Source: Diphasiastrum complanatum
Lineage: Eukaryota; Streptophyta; Lycopodiopsida; Lycopodiales; Lycopodiaceae
Direction of reading: 5' to 3'
Assembly: GCA_029204225.1 (NCBI GenBank)
Contig: CM055107.1
Coordinates: forward strand, 633,942-697,941
Length of the DNA: 64,000 nucleotides
The translations under genes were made by a program, and so were the position numbers. Shown here in pieces: positions 1-10,300 of the stretch; the first letter of the stretch is position 1, and every line of letters begins with the position of its first letter. Under the pieces are notes generated by a model. The model did not search any database, was not told the DNA's origin, and was given only the letters and a program-made list of their open reading frames with translations.

Positions 1-178
1 CTTCTGTTACCAATTGGAGAAACTGCTCCTTGGTAACCAGTTCGTCGAGTTCTTCAGTGAACTGTTCCTGTTCTTCCACTTCCATGGGTTCCTTCCCTTT
101 TCTGTAAGCCAAGGCTTCTGTTTGAAGTTCGTCGAAGCCTCTCTCCGGGGGTTGATCAGGTCCCTGAGGAGTGGTCAT
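1..178 (-). CDS. Putative gag N-terminus (partial)
   Basis: An ATG at 176-178 opens a frame of 59 codons that is still open at the window edge. The product is very acidic and Gln/Glu rich (starts MTTPQGPDQPPE, later clusters of E and Q). Its place about 970 bp downstream of the primer-binding site of an LTR element fits the start of gag, but no gag domain is visible in this short piece. Function is inferred from position only. Confidence 0.5.
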   Translation of the reverse strand, partial: MTTPQGPDQPPERGFDELQTEALAYRKGKEPMEVEEQEQFTEELDELVTKEQFLQLVTE

Positions 179-330
179 CTTCGGAACTGAAAGAGAGCTA
201 CCTTAACTTCTGAAGGAAAAAAAGTCTAAAAGACTAATTTACAACTGTACAAGGGAAAGGAAAGATGACTTAGCTGTTTCTGAGGACTGTACTTCCACAG
301 AGAGAATCAAGAAAAGCCCTTTCAGCTCTT

Positions 331-1070
331 CCTCCACTGCTTTCAGATCTGCTGTCCGGAAAAATCAGAGATCAGGGTACCAAGAAAAAGAAACAAACTT
401 CTGATTGTCTTGACCCCTTCCCTCGCTGTCTGAGGTGTATACTTTTTGCTCCAAAATTCCCATTTAGGACCCGAAAACAGCTGCAAACTTGTGGTTTCTG
501 CCAAAGACCTTCCTCGCTGCCAGGATAGTGGTCAATCTGTCTTCAAAATCAGATTTGAAGGGTTGAAAACGGTGGACAAAATCTGATTTGGGTCTTTGAG
601 GACCCTCGCTGTCTGTCTTCCAGAACTGTGGCTCCAAAAAATCGGGATTTGGGGCCTAACTTCCTTGGAAAATTCTGGTTTGAAGTGTGCTCCTCCTTCG
701 CTGCCTGACCAGGAGTGTTGCTACTTGGTTTTGCTTACTTTGAGACCCAAAATCCCTCTCAAAATCTGATTTTCTAGCAACACCTTCAGCGTTGGACCTG
801 CACCCAAGATTCTGTCTCAGATCCGCTCCAAATTCCAGAAAATTTCACTCCAAATTCGAAGTTTCCACCCAATTTGGCAGCGCTGGACCTGCTCCACGTT
901 TTCTATTTAAAATTTGCTCAAAAATCCACAATTGATACATAAAAATCAAGGGTAAATCCCTGATTTTTCAGCGCTGAGCTTGTACAAGGGATTGTGCCTC
1001 AAACAACTGTAAATTCCCAGCAAATTTCAAGGATTTGAAAGCTGTTCCTACAACGATTTTCCTCAATTCT
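331..1070 (-). repeat. Degenerate ~91-bp tandem repeat in retrotransposon leader
   Basis: A marker motif (cctcgctg / ccttcgctg / cagcgctg, plus strand) recurs at about 331, 421, 512, 604, 695, 783, 874-878 and 966-969, giving steps of 88-95 bp. Each unit also carries a tract like ctccaaaa-tc--atttg. Eight or so diverged copies fill most of the leader between the primer-binding site and the gag start. Confidence 0.65.
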
Positions 1071-1148
1071 TTCTTGAGAATCTAAGAAATCTTTCCTATC
1101 TTCTGATAGCTTTCTCTACTGCAATCCTGAACTCCCTAGGATGGAGAT

Positions 1149-1161
1149 GGCTCTGATACCA
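1149..1161 (-). other. Primer-binding site (initiator Met tRNA)
   Basis: The minus strand reads TGGTATCAGAGCC beside the LTR end. This is the complement of the 3' end of plant initiator Met tRNA, the usual minus-strand primer of plant copia and many gypsy elements. Confidence 0.8.
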
Positions 1162-1162
1162 G

Positions 1163-1520
1163 TGTAATAGATCCTAACACCACAGTAGGGCAAACACTAA
1201 CTGATCCACCCAACCTTGCCTACTCCCTGATATAGAGTAAGCCCCTCCTAGCCCAGTGTGAGGACTGGTAGCATGCTACTGCCAAGTGTCGGCCACGTGG
1301 CACTGACGTGGCCGACTGCACGTCGGGACCCAACTGGGAGCCCTATCCTGCTGACAGGGTCCCTAGGCTGTGTTAGGCCCGCCATGGCTATGGACCATGC
1401 TGGGGCACACCACTCACACTGTCTTGCCCTGTTGGTCATGTACGCTGGACACGACCCTGACTGTGGTATCTGACCTATCTGTGTTCTCTAGGGTTCGGCA
1501 CTGGTTACGAGCTCGTAACA
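1163..1520 (-). repeat. 5' LTR of the left-edge retrotransposon
   Basis: The segment begins TGTAATAG and ends CTCGTAACA on the plus strand, so it has the TG...CA ends of an LTR with a short terminal inverted repeat (TGT/ACA). The minus-strand end lies one or two bases from a Met-tRNA primer-binding site. The partner LTR is outside the window, so the outer boundary at 1520 is inferred from the terminal motif alone. Confidence 0.65.
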
Positions 1521-1785
1521 ACCAAGAAGAAGGAAAACTGTGAATAATTGCTTGGTTAAGGAGAGTGGATAACACAAGGGCAAGTTTGTCAGGAGCATGG
1601 AGGAGGAGTTCAGATTCTAGGTTATCGATGTCACGGGCGCGACGGGTTCTTAACTTCTTAATGGCTACGAGAACCGTGTCAACAGTGAAGAACGAAAACT
1701 CACAGAGAGACGAGGAGAGATAACAATGGGGATGTCAGTAGGTAAGGAATATATAGTGGTGGCATACTCAATCCAGATATGGAGA

Positions 1786-2274
1786 TCAATCGATGAGGGG
1801 GGGTGGAGAGCTAGGGATAAAGGCATGCCAAAAAGCACCTGTAGAGGAATTGGAGAGAAGATTAATAAGCCTTTTTCCTTCATTCGTGTTATAAGTACGC
1901 TTTTTATTGAGAAGGACCCTTCGGTATGTGCGCAAGATATCATGGGGGAGATAAGGTGATTGACACTGGATAACTTGTTGATGAAGGAAAAGACAGTCAG
2001 AGTCATAACAAGGTTGTTTAGGAGCACGGGTTTTATGTGAATGAGAATTGGTTGGAGGTCGATGGGAAGGGAAAGCAAGTGTGGCTGCTATATGAAGGGC
2101 AGTAGTGAGGAAACTGGCTTGATCCTCCAATGAAGTGTCAATAGGGAAGTGATGAAGTAAGGCTATGAGAGATTCCTGGTATAAAGGAATGAGGATGGGA
2201 TCAAAATGGTATGCGGGTGCAGGCTTAGGAGTAGCAACGAGTAGGATGTATACTAGATTGTTCAATATGTCCAA
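1786..2274 (-). pseudogene. LINE ORF2 linker between endonuclease and reverse transcriptase
   Basis: A 162-codon frame that directly continues the endonuclease fragment. It includes QPCYDSDC and, near its end, RLINLLSNSSTGAFWHAF followed by PSSPPPLID, typical of the region before the reverse transcriptase in this LINE clade. The frame stops at 1786; a few more related residues appear in the next frame down to about 1680. The catalytic RT motifs are absent here. Confidence 0.55.
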
Positions 2275-3020
2275 GACAGAAAGCTAGGCGTGAATGGTCG
2301 TATAGTATAGTGGAAGAGATGTGAAAGTCAGAGATGAGAGAGATAAGAGAGGGGGATCCCATGAGATAATCCACCACACTATGACCACCACTATGAGGGT
2401 GGCACATGAAGGCACCAGAGTTAGGCCAATGGGAGAGGCCATTAAGATGGCTAACTCATGAGCTGCTTCCAGATGAAGTAGGTACTCACCATAAGTCGTG
2501 ATTGGACCTACAACATCAGCAGAAATCCTAGTAATACCCATATCCACATCATCAAGGGCCTATATGCGAAGTGAGTCTGCAATGTCATGAAATATTGGTT
2601 GATGGGAGGCTGTTCTGTCATTAAAATCACAGTCACTATAATATGACCACGCTCTGAATAACGGAGGATATTGGAAGAAAGATCCGCATATGGATAATCA
2701 ATACAATTAGCAAAAGCAGATGTCTAAGGAGGAAAGTAACAACTGGTTATAAAAGTATCCCTGTCCAATCCAAGGCTCTGTCCAATGAGGCGAATCCAAA
2801 GATAGTGCGCATGCTCATCATGGCTGATGGACTAAAGGACCGACTGTAAAGATTCCTGATATAGACATGCAACCCCACTTGAACCTATGCTACTCATGGC
2901 CCATGTCTCTGCCCTAAATGCCGAGTACCATCTAAATCCAGGAAACTTCGGTAGTCTCCTCAAGGAGCTCTCATGTGTCTCAGTGAAAAATAGAATGTCT
3001 CCATGTATAATGAAGTCCAA
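2225..3020 (-). pseudogene. LINE apurinic/apyrimidinic endonuclease domain, frameshifted
   Basis: At 2832-3020 the minus strand encodes a segment with ILFFTETH and GSSGVACLYQESL, the first half of an exonuclease-endonuclease-phosphatase fold: TETH supplies the catalytic Glu and the Gly-rich segment is the usual next strand. At 2225-2407 a second frame encodes HPHSGGHSVVDYLMGS followed by DHSRLAF; the D and DHS motifs are the catalytic ends of the domain. The middle is interrupted by stops and frameshifts. In an active LINE this enzyme nicks target DNA; here it cannot be made intact. Confidence 0.7.
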
Positions 3021-3169
3021 AAGACCACCAGCTGTCGAAGTTGAGTGTATCCCATTACAATTCCAAACACCTATACATAATGGAGAAGGTGATGGATGGG
3101 GGCCGGGGGTGCTCCCATGCCAGGGCTCCCAACTGCCTAGTATGACTTGTCATCAATGTATTTAATCTG

Positions 3170-3538
3170 TCAATCTCTATAGAGAGCAATTCTGCCTTGC
3201 TCACGAGCTTCTTGTAAAGCTCTTCGACGTTCTTCCACCTGAATAAAGGTAAGGTCATTATCCAAGTAAGTTTTGGTACCCTTGAGTTTGGATTTAAGAC
3301 GGAGGACTGCTCTGTGCTCTTCCAACGATGTGAAACGAATGACAAGCGTGGCATTATCTTTCTTTGGACGCCAAACTTTATCGATTCTTTTGCTATGATG
3401 GGACAACGTAGTGTTTAAGAAATTACTTGCTTCCTGTAATGCATTTTGGGTGTCGGGAATGCCACGGACGCTAACATTATGCGATTTTTGTTCTCTCAAT
3501 TTTTCTTCCGATAAAGTGGCAACAATAAAACTTGACAT
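3170..3538 (-). pseudogene. LINE ORF1 protein fragment (RRM-like)
   Basis: A 122-codon frame with a true ATG at 3536-3538. It contains NVSVRGIPD near residue 22 and, later, RIDKVWRPKKDNATLVIRF and a KLKGTKTYLDNDLT segment, then an arginine-rich tail. This pattern (two-beta RNP-like motif, a VRF strand, then a basic helix) is that of the RRM-containing ORF1 of LINEs, which coats the element RNA. The frame ends early and a shifted frame (3055-3354) overlaps, consistent with decay. Confidence 0.65.
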
Positions 3539-3648
3539 ATGGTTACCTTCATTGCCCTTTTTTAGGAGTGCTGCCTAGGTCCCCCTTACCTTCTGTCTTT
3601 TCCATGCCCTAAGGCATATAAGACCAAACAATAGATTAAAAGATAATG

Positions 3649-3695
3649 TTAGTTAAGTTGTTTGACGGATCAATGCCGTCAAACAACTTAACTAA
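3649..3695. repeat. Perfect 20-bp inverted repeat, 7-nt loop
   Basis: Positions 3649-3668 pair exactly with 3676-3695, with loop atcaatg. The hairpin lies between two LINE fragments of the same orientation. It could be the 3' end of one LINE copy, a small foldback element or a structured RNA; nothing here decides. Confidence 0.9.
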
Positions 3696-3799
3696 ACAGA
3701 TTAGCTAACTAAGAAGATAACTTTATGGCCAGGAATATATGGCGCAAAGACCATATACAAGTTCAACTGGACATCTCTTCATTTCTCTAACTTTGATTC

Positions 3800-4237
3800 T
3801 ATCTCAGAATTCAAACTCTCATTAATTGTTGTAGATTAACTGGACATTGTGAGCTGACTGAGCTGAAGCATAGTCTCTCCAAATCTACAAGTGAGGCATA
3901 GCCCTTCCGTACCCGGGAAATAACTGCATGTCTCATGCTGAACGTGGGCCCCGAGAATAGTACCCCTAGGGATGTATAGGAATCAACAACTTCCAGTGGC
4001 ACCGCGTGCAGAAAGAAAGAAGAGCATCTAAGTGTCGCTGCAAACCCTCTCTCGTCCGTGAAAGCAAAACCACATCATCGGCATACAGGAGAATAGCAAT
4101 AATGAGGTCGCCCAATGTACAACCCTCCCCTCCATCGCTCCGTGTAACATGCTCCAGCCCGTCAATGTAAAGACCAAAAAGTGTAGGAGAGAGTGGACAG
4201 CCCTGTTTGACCCCAATAGTGGTAACCACCTTTGGTG

Positions 4238-4243
<6 letters not shown>
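3800..4243 (-). mobile_element. LINE reverse transcriptase fragment
   Basis: The minus strand at 3966-4229 encodes GVKQGCPLSPTLFGLYIDG and then ILLYADDVVLLSRT, which are RT motifs with the catalytic YADD box. A second frame at 3811-4002 continues with SYTSLGVLFSGPTFSM and KGYASLVDLE, the usual sequence after the RT palm in this LINE clade. The fragment ends at a (GA)n tract. It lies upstream, on the minus strand, of the ORF1 of the neighbouring copy, so it belongs to a different LINE insertion or to a rearranged one. Confidence 0.75.

Positions 4244-4287
<44 letters not shown>
4244..4287. repeat. (GA)n microsatellite, about 22 units
   Basis: An uninterrupted GA/AG tract. Its right end is only 26 bp from the splice acceptor-adjacent exon start at 4314, and its left end abuts the LINE RT fragment. 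Confidence 0.95.
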
Positions 4288-4289
<2 letters not shown>

Positions 4290-4313
4290 TTAATACAAAG
4301 TTTTGTACTACAG

Positions 4314-4356
4314 GTTTTATCATGCGTATGACAACTACATGCTCCATGCATTTCCG
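4314..4356 (+). CDS. MNS5: GH47 gene, visible exon 1
   Basis: The exon follows acceptor tactacag and ends at donor gtgagc. It encodes FYHAYDNYMLHAFP, the conserved N-terminal helix of the GH47 domain. It starts with the third base of a codon (probably Met), so at least one coding exon precedes it. Confidence 0.85.
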
Positions 4357-7300
4357 GTGAGCCCTAATTTAGCTTCTTTCCAATTTGATACGTAGTTTGA
4401 TGTTTGCTTTTTTGTTATGCAGTTTTGCTGAACATTAACTTTTAAGACTGCGCACTTACACGAACAGCGGCACATATGATAGAATAGTGTATAATTTGAA
4501 GCCAACTTGCCAGGAGAAAGTGAAAAAAAGTGAGCTGTTTTCACAATCATTTGCAAGCCAATAATGTCCATGCTGCGTATTATAACCCCGAAGAGACTTC
4601 CTGCAAAAACTTTTCTGAGGGCTTGTGCTTATGGGTGCATTTGAAGTTCTTCTGGGCACTATGGTGTCTAGAGCCAAACTTGATAGCTGTTCTAATGTCA
4701 GTGTGAAATTTTTGTAGCACGATGAGCTGAAGCCTCTTTCTCAGACATTTACAGATTCACTCGGTGAACTTGGCAACCTAAAGGCAAGTTATTGTAGATC
4801 TGATAAGCTTGGATTCTATTGTGGTTTTAAACTTTTTCTTCCTTAGTTAGACCCTTGAATACACAGAATATTGCTAGAAGGTAAAATTAAAGATGAATTC
4901 GAGATTGAATTGGATACTTTAATATTACCTGAAAGTCTGTTAGGAGGCTAAGAATTTGTTGCTGTCAATATAGTTTAGGTTGAGTTAGTGTAGGTTGATG
5001 CATACCGGAATTCTCTGCTCTTCAAAATAGGAATATTTTTTAAATTTATGGGAGGAATTTGGCAAGATACCTGGATTGTGGAAGAATTTGTTTTGGTGAC
5101 CACTTGAGCTGATGAGAAGCCATTGAAAGATTTTGAAGCAACTGTAATGCAATCATAATGAGGGGTTTGTAGATTGTTTTAAGTTTTGCTTTACTCCAAC
5201 CAAGATAAATCTTTATGGGGCACATTCAACTCTCAGCAGTTAGAGCACCTGACATACACATACGATGGATCAGCTCTTACCCTTATTGAATCTCTTTCGA
5301 GGTATTTATGTTCTGAGGCCTCTGTGAATGTTCTCTTTGTTTGGTTTGTTCTGGAACTGGGTCCATTCACGCTATACGATCTAGAATTTGCACAAAGTGG
5401 TAAAGATGGCATTGTTTATGGCCTTTAATCATGACTGAGTCAGAAAAGTGCCTCTATACCTATGCTGTCAAGTGGTGCTAAATTGTTGACACTTTAGTAC
5501 TGTTCAGTTGATAAGCTCCTCGGCTTGCCACTTATTTGGCGTTTCTTCTTGTAGGTCCTTATGATGTAGTCAGGTTTGTGTGAGTCTTATCCCTTTCTTG
5601 TTTGGGTTGGTGCAGTTTAGCCATAATGGGGAACAATACAGAGTTTAAAAAGGCAGTTCTTTGGTTAGGAGAGAATCTCTCATTTGACAAAGATGTTCGA
5701 GTGAATGTTTTTGAGGTATACCTGAAGTGCAACTTGTGGTCATGTTTTGCCATTCCCCTCTCTTTCTGGCCTTCAAGCTTCACTTGCTTTTGAACATCTT
5801 CATGTTTTCTCTGTGAGTGTACAAAACTGGTTTGCAATACTTGATTGATTAAAAGATTGTGGGACCTTCTTTTTAGAGCTGGTGGTTTAAAGATTTTGTT
5901 TCTAATACGTTCTTCTTTCTACCTGCAACTTGCTTCTTCTACAGTGCAACATCAGGCTACTAGGAGGACTTATTTCTGCACACCTACTCGCGAAAGAGTC
6001 ACCTAGTTCTATTATGTCTGGGGGATATGCAGACCAATTACTCTTACTAGCAGAGGATCTGGGTCAACGATTACTTCCTGCTTTTAACACTCCAACAGGG
6101 ATTCCATATGCTTGGATTAACTTGAAGGTCTGATCAGTTTTGCATTTCATTAAGACTTTGGAAGGATCTAAAATTCTAGTCACATGAAGATAATTTGTGT
6201 AGCTGCATTGAATTCTGGAATGCAAATAAACTAGCACAACTTGTTCTGCGGCATTGTGAAAAATTCATGAATGGAATATTTGTAGTCTCATGTTCTGAGT
6301 TGGGTATTGAAAGATAGCTTCACAAGAAGATAAGTAGGAAAATACATTGCAAGCCATCTGAACATTGAGCTCCAAGGCCAAATAAATGTGTTTATGATTC
6401 GTAAATTTTCACTCATACAAAATTTTCTTATTGCTGAATAGTGGAATAAACAATAATATCTCTACAACTTTAATCAAAAGACTTTCACAAATCTCACGAG
6501 TGGCAAATTGAAATGAAATATCACATAATAAAGGGTTTAGATACACAAGCACCTTATCGTGGCTAGTTTATAGTTGAAAGCATGCAATGAAACTGAGTGA
6601 ATGTGAGTTGCAATTTGTGTATATTCTGTAAATTCTCATTATCATTTTCTAATAAGGGCTCCTTGGCATCTCACGACTCTGCAGATACCAATATATAAAA
6701 GGAAGAACAATGACAAACTCTTCGTATACTCTTCTTTTATCATTGTTTCGTAGGAGACTGTGACCCCTTAATGGTTGTGCTGGTTTTTTTATGCAGTTGC
6801 TGTCATCTATGTGTCACATGAGTGTCCTATAGAGCCTAATCCTGTCAGTCCTCATGTCTAGACTTCACTCCATTTATGTGAATTGGTGGTGAAAGGTCAG
6901 CCCATATCTTTACATCCAGATCAATAGTGCTTCTCAATTTTCTCCCTCTTTATCATCTTGCTTGTCAGTATCCTCCTTTTTAGCTTCATCCTCATCCTTC
7001 ATTATATTCAATGCAAGCTACGGTTGTCGTAGCTTTGCAATGTCTCATCCTATTTTCCTATACAATATACAAGCCTCAAATTGTTTATGCAAATCACCAA
7101 CCCTGACGTTTTGGCAGTAGAAATGGTGCAAATCATAACAATTTGTTTGAATGTAATTTGAATAAACTTCATAATTTTGGAGGTGGCCCTTATTAAGCAG
7201 TCTATTTTCAAGTCTTTGCCTGTAGGTACTCACTGTATGAATTTGAATCGCCTAGATGTCTTAGAGAAAAAACATTTACAAACTTCTATACTCTTAGCCC

Positions 7301-10300
7301 AAGCCTTAGGACCCAAGTATTCTATATCATTCATAACATACAAAGTGTTCGAGGAGCTAGAAAAGTGCATAGGTCTAAGTTTCTTAAGAGGAGTTAAAAT
7401 TTTTGTATATGGATTTAGCAATATGTGGGTTTAAGCTTTTTAGGGTCTTTCCCATTGAGCACATTGATGGCAGCTTGTTTGATTCTAAAGAATTTTTCGA
7501 GGTGGCGTGGCTTCATGAACTTTTTTGGATGAGAACTCTTCACTCCTTTCTTGGAGGTTATAACTTGAGGGTAAGTCCAAGTCACGACAAAGTAGAGGAT
7601 CTGCCAAAAAACGTCTATGTTGTGAAGAGCCCATCCTAGATTTAAAAACTGTTCATAGATTCCCTGCTCTAGAGAATCTGTTTACTAAGTTCTTTACTTC
7701 TTGTTTTCTCTTCTGCTTAACAACAGAGACTATGGGCCTTTCTTTATGTTATTCTTTCTTGTTTAAGGGCCAGAATCAGGCAGAATGGACTGGACAACGT
7801 TGTGTAGTGTCCTGCCTGTCAGAGGACAATCCAGGGACATCACTCTTGAACCATATCACATGCATTCAAAACCAAACATGTAACCAATGCGTTCAACCAA
7901 GAAATCAGCGTGTAAATCAATTGAAATCCTACTTTACTTGCTGCAAAAACGAATTGAATTAGATCCTAAACACTAAAACTAATCTACACATGCATTAATT
8001 CACAAAAAAAGAACAAGAAATTAAACTAGACAGCATTTGGAGAGCCCAAGAATCAAGAAACACACATTTCTTTATTCTTGGACTGCCAAGAACATCAAGA
8101 AATGGGCTGTCCTAGGATTTGCATTATTTAAGCCAGAACTTAGCCAAGATGAATTACCACAATGCTGATTCTTACATTAATCCACAAAAAGCAGAAAATT
8201 TAATGCACAACTACAATCCACAACCACACACAATAGGGATGGAAGGGCAAGATCATTAATGCATCACTCAAGGAACAAGAATGATCAAGGAGCTCAAGAA
8301 TGCATCAAACTCATGGAAGCTATTTTCATTTAAGCATGGAGTAGATACATTACACAAAAAGCTCCCTTCTACAAAGGGGGAGTCTCTTAAATAAGCAAGA
8401 GAGCTCCTTAGGTGGCATCCTAGTGGCATTTCCACATTACACAAATTACATGTGGAATTATGCTCTCCACTAGAGGTCACCATCAAAAGGTGGCTCACTC
8501 TACTTTTTCTAAGAGGGGCCTACTTGCATTTATTACATTTGCCTAGAATACTAGTTCCTACATTGTCGTTCCATCTTTTGGGATTCACCATGAGGCTTAT
8601 ACAGTTTCTACTTGTTATGTTTAACTAGTACTTCTCTGCTCTCATACTCGGTTCTCAGTCTTCGTCCATCTCGTCTTCTCAAAGACGTCCTCGGTCTAAG
8701 GTGAGAGGTGCTCATGGGTAGCTCTGCCGAGTATCTTGGGGATTCGTCAGAATCAGCCAACAAAAACATCACACCACACGCTCGTAATGCTTTAAAAGTT
8801 TGGGAACCTGTATCGTACCAATTAACCCCTCCTCTAGATTGCTACATTCCATGAGTTATGTGATTGCTTGGAAATATGTTAAAATTATAGGGCAAACAGC
8901 CTTTAACTATGCTGATATTGGTTGGAATCTTTCGGAAAAGAAAAAGTCTTCTATCTTATTAGCCCTTGTCTTGTGGTGACTCCATTTATTCTGAGTTCTT
9001 GTGATCCTTCTTTGGGTCATATTGTTATTGTAGATACATCAATCCTTCCCTCATCATTTTTAGAAGAGTCCTTTTATGGCGACACTAAAATTTGTCCTCT
9101 TGTTTTAGTTGATGCTTGCTTATTAGAATCTATAACTAAGAGTATTAATAAGCTCATTTTCTGTATTGAAGAGTCTTTCAGAGTCCATGGTTTGTTACCG
9201 GACTGGAAAGCTAAAGTTCTAAATCACGTGTCTTGAATTTGAAAAAAGTTTTATCGCTTCTAACAATCATACTTTATTTACTACTGAGGAGAGTGTTCTT
9301 TTTTGTAAATTTCATAGATGTTTTGTAATTTGATGTGGATAAATGCTCAAACAATTTTGTATTTGGTTGCATTATTTTTATTTGGAATTGTTGTTGAATG
9401 AAGTCCATTCTCTAGTGGAACTTATAATGTCTCTTCTCTTTGTAGTATGAGTGCCAAAAAAATCATCAGGACTTTTGGTATTTTTAAAACACTAATTGCT
9501 ACCCAAATCTTCCATTTTTGTGTGTGCGGGTGTGTTTTGCAATTTCATGAAGTTCCCAAAAGAGCTAGGTTTATTGTAACAACTTGTAAAACTATGGTAA
9601 CTAACCTTTCTAAGTAGCTAATTATCGCTTTAATGCCTTTCTTCCTTTAGTTAATGAACTTATTTAAGGATGGAGATGTTTGTGTAGATTGTAGCTAGAT
9701 TTTAAAGGTAATAAAGTTTCTCAAGGCTTGTACAATAGAAGGGAAAACCCAACTCAAACCTATGACTTCATGACTCTATACACTAAAATTAATTTGGAAG
9801 ATTTGAAGAGTATTTGCCAGTTTCATTCTCAATAAACACTGACTCTCCCAAATACTCACCTTGCGTTTGGAAAGAGTTTGAATATCTTATTTTGGAATGC
9901 TCCGGGTTCCAAAAAGCATGCCGATTTAGAGAACAATTAAAAATGTTATACGTGATTTAAGCTGCATTTTCTAGAAACAAGCGTTGGTGAATTACAATTT
10001 TGGGGGGAAGCAAATTGAATTGTTGTGCAAAGTGGGATTTGGGACATTTGCAGTCTTTCCAATTTTGTGTTGTAGCCTATAGAGTATGTTGTTTAAAATT
10101 AGGGTGTAAGTAATGTTACATGCCTTATAGTGTATTGGTACCATCTTATAATATGCACGCAGTGATGGACTGGTTATTACCAAAGCTATTGCTTGGGGCC
10201 ACTCTTAAGGTTGCTGTAGGGTTAGGGTACAATTAGGCCATCTTTGACCTAATTGTTGTGGCACTAGCCACCTAGTTTAGTATAACTAGGAGCATCCTGG

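Larger units (their letters stand above)
1..1520 (-). mobile_element. LTR retrotransposon, 5' part (truncated by window edge)
   Basis: On the minus strand the order is LTR (1163-1520), a primer-binding site complementary to initiator Met tRNA (about 1150-1161), a long leader (179-1149) and the start of a gag-like open frame (1-178). The rest of the element lies left of the window, so family (copia or gypsy) cannot be decided. The leader carries a degenerate tandem repeat of about 91 bp. The element sits upstream of the first visible GH47 exon and so is probably in that gene's first intron or 5' flank. Confidence 0.75.
1665..3538 (-). mobile_element. LINE retrotransposon, degenerate copy (ORF1, endonuclease, linker)
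   Basis: Reading the minus strand from 3538 down, the pieces follow the order of a plant LINE: an ORF1 RNA-binding segment (3170-3538), an AP-type endonuclease start (2832-3020), the endonuclease end (2225-2407) and the endonuclease-to-reverse-transcriptase linker (1786-2274). Frames change between pieces and stops are frequent, so this is a pseudogenised copy. The reverse transcriptase core is not found downstream; the element appears truncated near 1.67 kb. Confidence 0.7.

Noticed and set aside
1248-1473. Open frames on both strands inside the left LTR
   Set aside because: They are overlapping frames in GC-rich LTR sequence, not genes.
8922-9236. 104-codon plus-strand frame in the large intron
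   Set aside because: The start is not a convincing ATG, there is no recognisable domain, and no splice context ties it to the gene.
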